NCBI RefSeq assembly: GCF_000661915.1
Contig: NZ_CP007509.1
Coordinates: forward strand, 3,481,001 to 3,545,000
Origin: Stutzerimonas decontaminans
Lineage (GTDB): Bacteria > Pseudomonadota > Gammaproteobacteria > Pseudomonadales > Pseudomonadaceae
DNA: 64,000 nucleotides
Reading direction: 5' to 3'
Shown here: piece by piece, positions 45,990 to 53,362 of the stretch
How the letters are laid out: every line of letters begins with the position of its first letter
Position numbering within the stretch: position 1 is the stretch's first letter
The notes under the pieces: model-generated
Databases searched by the model: none
Told to the model about the DNA's origin: nothing
The model's input: only the letters and a program-made list of their open reading frames with translations
Made by a program: the position numbers and the translations under genes

Positions 45990-46803
45990 GCGAACTACCT
46001 ATATGCCAGCGCGGCATGCTGCGGCGCAGGGTTTTCCACAGCTCGGCCTTGGCAGCCGGCTGCTCCATCAGCTGTTCCAGGCCGGGCATCGCCAGTGCGC
46101 GACCGAGCCCTTCGACAGCCAGTTCGCGATAGCAGGCGTCGACATCCACTTCACCGGCGAAACGTAGCGCCGGGCGGCCGATCAGCCAGATGCAATCGCA
46201 GCCCATGTTTTCCAGCTCGGCGGCCATCACGCCCTGCACGTAATCGCGTGCGGCCTCGCCACCCTGATCGAGGCTGCCCTTGTTCAGCAGCGGCCAGCGG
46301 ATCGGCTCGCCATCACCAACCTGCTGCGGCTTATCCGGCAGGCGTGCCGCGCGCAGCAGGTCCTTGAGCAGGATGTAGGCCGGGTCGCGGCTCTGGAAGG
46401 ATTCGCCGGTGGGCAATTCCACCACCAGCAAGACATTGCCGGCGCGCAGCAACTGCAGCGAGAAGCGTGGCGGCGGCTCGATGGGTTTGGCCGGCTCGGC
46501 CAGTTGCTCTTCCGCCGCGGCAGCAACCGGCTCCGGCTGCTTGGGCTCCGGCATAACGATACGTGGGCGCGGCGCTTGCGGCGGCTCGACTGCAGGTGCT
46601 GCGGGTGCCCGTTCCACTACCGGCGCGGCCACCGGCACCTCGGCTGCTGGCGGAGCGGCGGCAACGTCCGGCTCCGCATCGAGCGCGACTGGCAGCAGCA
46701 ACTCCGGCCGCGACGGTGCGGCGAACGGCAGCTCAGTACGCGGCAGCCAGCTGGCCACCTGCATGGCGTCGAGGTAGGCGCGACGCCGGGCTTCGTTGAT
46801 CAA
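45979..46803 (-). CDS. holD: DNA polymerase III psi subunit HolD (pseudomonad type)
   Basis: A 274-residue protein: a short N-terminal segment ending [20 protein letters not shown], a proline/alanine-rich linker (about 45-115), and a folded C-terminal domain from about 118 with [18 protein letters not shown]. Pseudomonad psi is known to be much larger and more divergent than the E. coli protein and lies next to rimI, which is the basis for this call. In the replicase it links the clamp loader to chi. The start is TTG at 46803, overlapping the leuA stop; ATG at 46764 is the alternative. Confidence 0.7.
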   Translation of the reverse strand: MINEARRRAYLDAMQVASWLPRTELPFAAPSRPELLLPVALDAEPDVAAAPPAAEVPVAAPVVERAPAAPAVEPPQAPRPRIVMPEPKQPEPVAAAAEEQLAEPAKPIEPPPRFSLQLLRAGNVLLVVELPTGESFQSRDPAYILLKDLLRAARLPDKPQQVGDGEPIRWPLLNKGSLDQGGEAARDYVQGVMAAELENMGCDCIWLIGRPALRFAGEVDVDACYRELAVEGLGRALAMPGLEQLMEQPAAKAELWKTLRRSMPRWHIGSSRDE

Positions 46804-48344
46804 ACGCCCTCCACCTGCGGATGTGCCTTGGCGCCGACCTGCATCAGATTCAGCGCGTTGAGGTAAGCCTTGGCCGAAGCGACGACGATATCGGTATCGG
46901 CGCCGTTGCCATTGACGATGCGCCCGCCCTTCTCCAGTCGCACGGTCACTTCGCCCTGGGAATCGGTGCCCTGGGTGATGGCGTTGACCGAATACAGCTG
47001 CAACGTGGCGCCCGACTCGGCGACCGCCTCAATGGCTTTGAAGGTGGCGTCCACCGGGCCGGAGCCTTGGGCTTGGGCGCTGCGCTCGACGCCGTCGACG
47101 CTGAGCACTAGCTTGGCCTCGGGGATCGTGCCGGTCTTGCTCGCGACTTCCAGGCTGGCCAGCTTGAAGTGCTCTGGCGCTTCGTTGGCCAGGGTGTCTG
47201 AGACCAGCGCCTGCAGGTCTTCGTCGAAGATTTCGTGCTTCTTGTCGGCGAGCTCCTTGAAGCGGGCGAACGCCGCATTCAGCTCGTCGCCTTCGAGCAC
47301 GATGCCCAGCTCATCCAGGCGCGAACGGAACGCGGCGCGGCCGGAGTGCTTGCCCATGACCATCTTGTTGGCGTTCCAGCCGACTGACTGGGCGGACATG
47401 ATCTCGTAGGTTTCGCGGTGCTTGAGCACGCCGTCCTGGTGGATGCCGGACTCGTGGGCAAAGGCGTTGGCGCCGACGATGGCCTTGTTCGGCTGCACCG
47501 GGAAGCCGGTGATGCCCGAGACCAGACGCGAGGCGGCGAGGATGTGCTCGGTCTCGATGCGGGTGTGCACGTTGAGCAGGTCCTGGCGGGTCTTGATCGC
47601 CATGACGATCTCTTCCAGCGCGGCGTTGCCGGCACGCTCGCCGAGGCCGTTGATGGTGCATTCCACCTGGCGCGCACCAGCGACCACTGCAGCTAGGGAG
47701 TTGGCCACGGCTAGGCCCAGGTCGTTATGGCAATGCACGGAGAACACCGCCTTGTCGGCATTGGGGATGCGCTCGAGCAGCTGGCGGATGGTCTCGGCGT
47801 ACTGGTGCGGGATGGCGTAGCCGACGGTGTCCGGGATGTTGATGGTGCGCGCACCGGCGTCGATGGCGGCTTCGATGATGCGGCAGAGGAAATCGATCTC
47901 GGAGCGCCCGGCATCCTCGCAGGAGAACTCCACGTCGGCGCACAGGCTGCGCGCCTTTTTCACCGCGCGCACGGCCTGCTCCACCACCTGATCTGGCTGC
48001 ATGCGCAGTTTGTACTGCATGTGGATCGGGCTGGTGGCGATAAAGGTGTGGATGCGCCCGGAGTTGGCGCCGGCCAGCGCTTCGGCAGCGCGTTCGATGT
48101 CGGCATCGACGGCCCGCGCCAGGCTGCACACGGTGCTGTCCTTGATGTTGTCGGCGACCAGCTTCACCGCGGCGAAGTCGCCGGGGCTGGCGATAGCAAA
48201 GCCTGCCTCGATCACGTCCACCTTCAGCCGCTCCAGCGCCCGGGCGATGCGCAGCTTTTCCTCACCGGTCATGGAAGCGCCGGGGCTCTGCTCGCCGTCG
48301 CGCAGGGTGGTGTCGAAGATGATGACGCGATCATTGCTGCTCAT
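46800..48344 (-). CDS. leuA: 2-isopropylmalate synthase LeuA
   Basis: A 514-residue enzyme condensing acetyl-CoA with 2-oxoisovalerate, the first leucine-specific step. The N-terminal TIM barrel has [16 protein letters not shown] (10-25), the metal ligands in [14 protein letters not shown] near 203 and [13 protein letters not shown] near 293. The C-terminal 130 residues form the leucine-binding regulatory domain. It is the E. coli-like short type. GAGGATTTCC precedes ATG. Its stop overlaps the holD start. No leucine-rich leader peptide was found. Confidence 0.92.
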   Translation of the reverse strand: MSSNDRVIIFDTTLRDGEQSPGASMTGEEKLRIARALERLKVDVIEAGFAIASPGDFAAVKLVADNIKDSTVCSLARAVDADIERAAEALAGANSGRIHTFIATSPIHMQYKLRMQPDQVVEQAVRAVKKARSLCADVEFSCEDAGRSEIDFLCRIIEAAIDAGARTINIPDTVGYAIPHQYAETIRQLLERIPNADKAVFSVHCHNDLGLAVANSLAAVVAGARQVECTINGLGERAGNAALEEIVMAIKTRQDLLNVHTRIETEHILAASRLVSGITGFPVQPNKAIVGANAFAHESGIHQDGVLKHRETYEIMSAQSVGWNANKMVMGKHSGRAAFRSRLDELGIVLEGDELNAAFARFKELADKKHEIFDEDLQALVSDTLANEAPEHFKLASLEVASKTGTIPEAKLVLSVDGVERSAQAQGSGPVDATFKAIEAVAESGATLQLYSVNAITQGTDSQGEVTVRLEKGGRIVNGNGADTDIVVASAKAYLNALNLMQVGAKAHPQVEGV

Positions 48345-48458
48345 AGGAAATCCTCACGGCTGCCGAGCGCCTCTCAGGGGGCGCTGTAGTCCGCGGATTG
48401 TCGCGTGAAATGAACAAAGCGGGAAGGCGAAGCTGCGTTTGGCTTGGGTTGTTGTCGC

Positions 48459-48536
48459 GTAGGGTGGAAAACCGCGAAGCGTTTTCCACCAGCGTTCCCC
48501 GTCGGTGGAAAAGCCTTCGGCGTTTTCCACCCTACG
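48459..48536. repeat. GTAGGGTGG palindromic repeat upstream of leuA
   Basis: Two hairpins (GGTGGAAAAC...GTTTTCCACC and GGTGGAAAAGCC...GGCGTTTTCCACC), inverted relative to each other and framed by CGTAGGG and CCCTACG. Confidence 0.75.
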
Positions 48537-48546
48537 CCAGAAAACA

Positions 48547-48573
48547 CAAAGCCCGCCTTTAGGCGGGCTTTAG
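48547..48573 (-). terminator. bidirectional terminator hairpin
   Basis: AAAGCCCGCC-TTTA-GGCGGGCTTT, a ten-bp stem with T runs on either strand, ending the nspC-carboxynorspermidine synthase transcript. Confidence 0.8.
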
Positions 48574-48692
48574 GCTGATCGAGCGAGCTAGAGCCATGCA
48601 AGGCAAAAACAGGCGAGGAAGCGGAGTTTACTGCTGTAAATGAGCATTCCGAGCCTGTTTTTAACGCAGCAGGGCCGACGCGCAGCCGATCA
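48574..48692. repeat. long imperfect palindrome overlapping a gene end
   Basis: A ~115-bp element with outer arms GGCTGATCGAGCG and CGCAGCCGATCAAGCC and inner arms GCAAAAACAGGC and GCCTGTTTTTAACGC. It reaches the stop codon of the carboxynorspermidine synthase gene. It is unlike the GTAGGGTGG family. Confidence 0.5.
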
Positions 48693-49940
48693 AGCCTGAT
48701 CCCAGGCCCGATCGCCGCGCTCATCCTTGATGCGGGTCGGCAGCCCCATCACATCGAGCAGCTTGAGGAACGGCTGGGCCGGCAGCTCTTCGACGTTGAC
48801 CATGCGCTGCGCATCCCACTCGCCACGCGCTACCAGCAGCGCGGCGGCAACCGGCGGTACGCCGGCGGTGTAGGAGATGCCCTGGCTGTCGGTCTCGGCA
48901 TAGGCTTCTTCATGGTCGGCGACGTTGTAGATGAACAGCTCGCGCGGCTCCCCATCCTTCGTGCCTTTGACCAGATCGCCAATGCAGGTCTTGCCGGTGT
49001 AGCCCGGTGCCAACGAGGCGGGATCGGGCAGCACGGCCTTGACCACCTTGAGCGGAACCACTTCCAGGCCTTCGGCGGTGCGCACCGGCTGCTCGGAGAG
49101 TAGGCCAAGGCTGTTCAGCACGGTGAAGACGTTGATGTAATGCTCGCCGAAGCTCATCCAGAAACGGATGTTCGGCACGTCGAGGTGCTTGGAGAGCGAG
49201 TGCACCTCATCATGACCGGTCAGGTAGAGGCTCTGTTCGCCCACGACCGGCAGGTCGTCGGTGCGTTTGACCTCGAACATGCGATTGGTCGCCCACTGGC
49301 TGTTCTGCCAGCTGTAAACCTGACCGGTGAATTCGCGGAAATTGATTTCCGGGTCGAAATTGGTGGCGAAATACTTGCCGTGCGAACCGGCGTTGACGTC
49401 GAGGATGTCAATCGACTCGATCTTGTCGAAGTATTCCTGCTGCGCCAGGGCAGCGTAAGCGTTGACCACGCCCGGGTCGAAACCGACGCCGAGGATGGCG
49501 GTGACGCCCTTTTCCTGGCACTCGGCCAGGTGTTTCCACTCGTAGTTGCCATACCACGGCGGCGTTTCGCAGATCTTGCCCGGCTCTTCGTGGATCGCAG
49601 TATCGAGATACGCGGCGCCGGTGTCGATGCAGGCGCGCAGCACGGACATGTTGAGAAAGGCAGAACCTACGTTGATGACGATCTGCGATTCGGTTTCACG
49701 GATCAGTGCCTTGGTCGCTTCCACGTCCATGGCGTCCAGCGCATAGGCCTTGATCTCGCCAGGCTGCTTGAGCCCGCCCTTGGCTTGCACGCTGTCGATG
49801 ATGGCCTGGCATTTGGAGATGTTGCGCGACGCGATAGCAATACGACCGAGTTCGTCGTTGTGCTGCGCGCACTTATGGGCCACCACCTTGGCGACACCTC
49901 CTGCACCAATGATAAGAACGTTTTTCTTCAATTGTTTCAC
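48690..49940 (-). CDS. carboxynorspermidine/carboxyspermidine synthase
   Basis: A 416-residue saccharopine-dehydrogenase-like enzyme. It condenses aspartate semialdehyde with a diamine (diaminopropane or putrescine) using NADPH. The Rossmann motif is VLIIGAGGVAKVVAHKCAQ (8-26), and GVGFDPGVVNAYAALA near 150 and GSHGKYFATNFDPEINFREF near 185 are typical. It follows nspC by 17 bp, giving the two-gene alternative spermidine pathway. Confidence 0.88.
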   Translation of the reverse strand: MKQLKKNVLIIGAGGVAKVVAHKCAQHNDELGRIAIASRNISKCQAIIDSVQAKGGLKQPGEIKAYALDAMDVEATKALIRETESQIVINVGSAFLNMSVLRACIDTGAAYLDTAIHEEPGKICETPPWYGNYEWKHLAECQEKGVTAILGVGFDPGVVNAYAALAQQEYFDKIESIDILDVNAGSHGKYFATNFDPEINFREFTGQVYSWQNSQWATNRMFEVKRTDDLPVVGEQSLYLTGHDEVHSLSKHLDVPNIRFWMSFGEHYINVFTVLNSLGLLSEQPVRTAEGLEVVPLKVVKAVLPDPASLAPGYTGKTCIGDLVKGTKDGEPRELFIYNVADHEEAYAETDSQGISYTAGVPPVAAALLVARGEWDAQRMVNVEELPAQPFLKLLDVMGLPTRIKDERGDRAWDQA

Positions 49941-49957
49941 CCCCTTGTACTGCGGCC

Positions 49958-51055
49958 TCAGGAAAGGCTGGACAGATAATCGTTAAAGTCGAACTCACGA
50001 ACCACCTCGACGCTGCCGTCGAGCTGCTTTACCACGATGGACGGCATTTTCAGGCCGTTGAACCAGTTTTTCTTGACCATGGTGTAGCCCGCCGCGTCGA
50101 TGAACGACAGCCGATCGCCGATGGCCAGCGGACGATCGAATTGGTATTCGCCGAAGATGTCGCCGGCCAGACAGGATTTGCCGCACACCATGTAGCTGTG
50201 CTCGCCGTCGTTGGGCGCCATCTTGGCGTTGAGGCGGTAGATCAGCAGGTCGAGCATGTGCGCCTCGATGGAGCTGTCGACCACCGCAAGACTCTTGCCG
50301 TTGTAAAGGGTGTCGAGCACCGTGACTTCCAGCGAGGCGCTCATGGTGATCGCCGCCTCGCCCGGCTCCAGGTAGACCTGCACGCCGAATTTTTCCGAGA
50401 AGGCTTTCAGCCGCGCACAGAAGGCATCGAGCGGATAGCCTTCGCCGGTGAAGTGGATACCGCCGCCGAGGCTGACCCACTCGACCTTTTCCAGCAGGTG
50501 GCCGAAGCGTTCCTCGATGGTGGTCAGCATCTGGTCGAACAGCTCGAAGCTGGAGTTCTCACAGTTGTTGTGGAACATGAAGCCGCTGATCTTGCCGATC
50601 ACCGCCTCGATCTTCGCCGGGTCGTGCTCGCCCAGGCGGCTGAACGGCCGCGCCGGATCGGCGAGCAGGTAATCCGAGCTGCTCACCTGCGGATTGACGC
50701 GCAGGCCACGGATGGTGCCCTCGGTGCCGGCCTCGAAGCGCTCCAGCTGGCCAATGGAGTTGAAGATGATCTTGTCGCAGTTGGCGACCATCTCTTCGAT
50801 CTCGTCGTCGGCCCAGGCCACGCTGTAGGCATGGGTTTCGCCGGCGAACTTCTGCCGGCCGAGCTTGAGTTCGTACAGCGACGATGACGTGGTGCCATCC
50901 ATGTACTGCTGCATCAGGTCGAACACCGACCAGGTGGCGAAGCACTTGAGCGCCAGCAGTGCCTTGGCACCGGACTGTTCGCGCACGTAGGCGATCTTCT
51001 CCAGATTGCCCAGGAGCTTCTGCTTATCGATGAGGTAATACGGCGTCTTGATCAT
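49958..51055 (-). CDS. nspC: carboxynorspermidine decarboxylase NspC
   Basis: A 365-residue PLP enzyme of the alanine-racemase-fold decarboxylases. The PLP lysine is in LLALKCFATWSVF (Lys35 region), SLGGGIHFTGEGYPLDAF near 170 is the phosphate loop, and EPGEAAITM and GKSCLAGD carry the second-subunit cysteine. It decarboxylates carboxyspermidine or carboxynorspermidine. The start at 51055 gives the family N-terminus; the longer frame does not. Confidence 0.9.
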   Translation of the reverse strand: MIKTPYYLIDKQKLLGNLEKIAYVREQSGAKALLALKCFATWSVFDLMQQYMDGTTSSSLYELKLGRQKFAGETHAYSVAWADDEIEEMVANCDKIIFNSIGQLERFEAGTEGTIRGLRVNPQVSSSDYLLADPARPFSRLGEHDPAKIEAVIGKISGFMFHNNCENSSFELFDQMLTTIEERFGHLLEKVEWVSLGGGIHFTGEGYPLDAFCARLKAFSEKFGVQVYLEPGEAAITMSASLEVTVLDTLYNGKSLAVVDSSIEAHMLDLLIYRLNAKMAPNDGEHSYMVCGKSCLAGDIFGEYQFDRPLAIGDRLSFIDAAGYTMVKKNWFNGLKMPSIVVKQLDGSVEVVREFDFNDYLSSLS

Positions 51056-51364
51056 GTCTAGGTGCCCCCAGGTAGTTCGCCCCGGCGGGAGCCGGCAGCT
51101 CCCCGTTTGCAAAAGCCGCGAATTGTGCCGATTACCAACGCATATCGGAATAGTTTTTCAACACTTCGTCATGATTCAGGACATCCGGTAATGCCACTAC
51201 CGGCGGCTAATGCCGATGGCAGACAGCCTAGCCCAGGTGCGATGACGTTCGGGTGAATTACCCGCCTGACGTCACGTAGTGCGTTTCCAGTCGCCGGGAG
51301 GCCCTTCACCCGGAGCTCAATGCAGTACAATTCGCGCTTTTTCACTGGCTGGACTGGCGCCCCG

Positions 51365-52606
51365 ATGATCGAACCCAAGCGCGTACTGCGTGCCCTCGCC
51401 GAACACTGGACGTTGCTCGAGCCACTGTGCGAGCGTTTCGACGCCGGCACCCTGAGCCTGATCGAACTTCGTCATCAGCTGGCCGCGCAACTGCCGGAAG
51501 GCACGCCCACCGACATTACCGCCCTGCTCGACCAGTGGATCCGCCTGGATATCCTGGTGCCGGTGGCCAAAAGCCCCAACCGCTTCGAGCTGAACGCGCA
51601 GATCCACGATTTCCTCGCTTACCTGCGCCGCGAGCACCGTCTCGGCCTGTGCCTGGAGATCGAAGCCTACCTGCGCCACCTGGAGCGCCTGGCCGGGCAT
51701 ATCCTCGATGCTTTCGAGATTCGCGACGGCAACGACCTGGCCCGCCAGCTTCGCCTGCTCGACATGCGCGTGCGCGATGTATTGAAGAAGCTCGACAACG
51801 ACGAACAGGCCCTGGTCGCCGTGGCCGACCGGGCCAAGACCAGCGACCGCCAGATTCCACTGCGCCAGCGCTATGCCGAAGTCCTGGCGACCTGGGACGA
51901 GTACGTCGAGCCGATGATCCAGCTGGTCTCCGCCGATGGCGCCTTCGAGCAGGGCGTGCATCGCGTCGAGCAGGTGCTGATGAAACTGCTCGGCGAGCAG
52001 CAGCGCATCGGCCAGCTGGTGGACGACGACCTCTTGCTGCGCACCCATGCGCGCATCCTCGAAATGCAGACCACCGCCCAGCTGACCCTGCGCAAGGCCC
52101 GCGAGCTGCTGCTGCCGCTGCGCGAGGAAGCCCGTCGGCACAACGCCGTGACCCGCGGCGCCGCGCTGGCGCTGTCAGCGATCCGCAAGAAGGGCCTGGA
52201 TGCCGTGCCGCAGGCTTCACTGCCGCTGTTCACCCGTCCGCAGAGCACCTTTCTCGGCACCGCCAGCCAGGTCGAAGCCTACGTCTATGCCCTGGCCCGC
52301 TTCGAGCCGAAGCCGGCGCAGTTCCCGCGGGCCAGCGGCAAACGCAAGGGCGAGCAGCCGCGCGCACCGCGCACCGCTAGAGAGATGATCGAGCGCTGCC
52401 AGCAGGCACTGCCGCTGCCGGACCTGATGGCCTGGCTGCTGGAACAGGAACCCGAGGGCGCCACCGACGAGCTGCTCTATTGGTTTTCGCGCCTGTCCCG
52501 CGACGCCCGCTTCCAGCGCGACCGCCTGGAGCGTCGTGAATACCTGACCCGCGAGCACCGCGTCAGCCTCAGCTCGTTTGCGCTGGTAGCCAACGCCAAT
52601 GGCTGA
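51365..52606 (+). CDS. mksF: condensin kleisin subunit MksF
   Basis: A 413-residue protein of the MukF-like kleisin family (JetA-like). The N-terminal winged helix (about 1-95) and a long helical middle with DLARQLRLLDMRVRDVLKKLDN are typical. It bridges the MksB dimer and holds MksE. The start MIEPKRVLRAL at 51365 follows the family N-terminus; ATG at 51320 has a better GGAG but adds 15 unconserved residues. Divergent from nspC, with 309 bp between the two start codons and no clear promoter beyond a TACAAT at 51323. Confidence 0.85.
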   Translation: MIEPKRVLRALAEHWTLLEPLCERFDAGTLSLIELRHQLAAQLPEGTPTDITALLDQWIRLDILVPVAKSPNRFELNAQIHDFLAYLRREHRLGLCLEIEAYLRHLERLAGHILDAFEIRDGNDLARQLRLLDMRVRDVLKKLDNDEQALVAVADRAKTSDRQIPLRQRYAEVLATWDEYVEPMIQLVSADGAFEQGVHRVEQVLMKLLGEQQRIGQLVDDDLLLRTHARILEMQTTAQLTLRKARELLLPLREEARRHNAVTRGAALALSAIRKKGLDAVPQASLPLFTRPQSTFLGTASQVEAYVYALARFEPKPAQFPRASGKRKGEQPRAPRTAREMIERCQQALPLPDLMAWLLEQEPEGATDELLYWFSRLSRDARFQRDRLERREYLTREHRVSLSSFALVANANG

Positions 52607-52613
52607 TTCCTAT

Positions 52614-52645
52614 GTAGGGTGGACAACGCGCAGCTTGTCCACCGT
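52614..52645. repeat. GTAGGGTGG palindromic repeat, single unit
   Basis: GTAGGGTGGACAACGCGC, then GCTTGTCCACC, in the 66-bp gap between mksF and mksE. Confidence 0.65.
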
Positions 52646-52672
52646 CACCCCGACGATATCCGAGCGACCTGA

Positions 52673-53362
52673 ATGAACATCGACCTCAAGGAAATGACCC
52701 AGCTGGCGCCGATCTTCCGCGAGCTGTTCAAGGGCTATCACCTGTCGCGCAGCGAGCCGGAGCCCTACGCGCAGCTGTCGAACATGCAGGACCAGTACCG
52801 CGCATTGTTCAAGGCGCTCGGCTTCGAGCTGGTCTGCGATGCGCGCGGCTTCTACTACTTCGTCCCCGAGCAGATGGGCGCGCAGGTGAACAAGACCGCC
52901 CAGCGCCTGGCGCTGTTCACCTTCATCCTCGTCGAGCACCTGGCCGACCAGGGTCGCGATCCGCTGGCCGTACTCGACGGTGGCAGCCTTGGCCGCGATG
53001 AACTGCCGGCGCTGCTGGACAAGTACCGCGACCTCTTCCTGCAGGCCGAAGTCACCACCCAGGAAGAGCTGGAAGAAAAGGTCATCCGCCGCCTGACGCA
53101 GCTGGGCTTCGCCGAGGACAGCAACGGCGTCTACCGCTTTCTGCCGCCGATGCACCGTTTCCTCGACGTCTGCCTGTCGGTGCAGCAGGACCGAGATCTG
53201 GCTGCCAGCCTGCACAGCAGCGACCTGCCGCTGCCGGCCCCGGAGCTGATCGCCGAGGACGACATCGAAGACGACATCATCCTCATCGAGGAAGCGGCCG
53301 AAGAGTCGGAAGAAGACGCCTTGGCCCGTGCCATCGCCGAAGAAAAGGAGCTTGAAGCATGA
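52673..53362 (+). CDS. mksE: condensin accessory subunit MksE
   Basis: A 229-residue MukE-like protein. MNIDLKEMTQLAPIFRELFKGYHLSRS starts the first winged-helix region, and FYYFVPEQMGAQVNKTAQRLALF and LTQLGFAEDSNGVYRFLPPMHRFLDV mark the second. The last 45 residues are highly acidic (DDIEDDIILIEEAAEE). It binds MksF and regulates loading. Its stop overlaps the mksB start. Confidence 0.87.
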   Translation: MNIDLKEMTQLAPIFRELFKGYHLSRSEPEPYAQLSNMQDQYRALFKALGFELVCDARGFYYFVPEQMGAQVNKTAQRLALFTFILVEHLADQGRDPLAVLDGGSLGRDELPALLDKYRDLFLQAEVTTQEELEEKVIRRLTQLGFAEDSNGVYRFLPPMHRFLDVCLSVQQDRDLAASLHSSDLPLPAPELIAEDDIEDDIILIEEAAEESEEDALARAIAEEKELEA

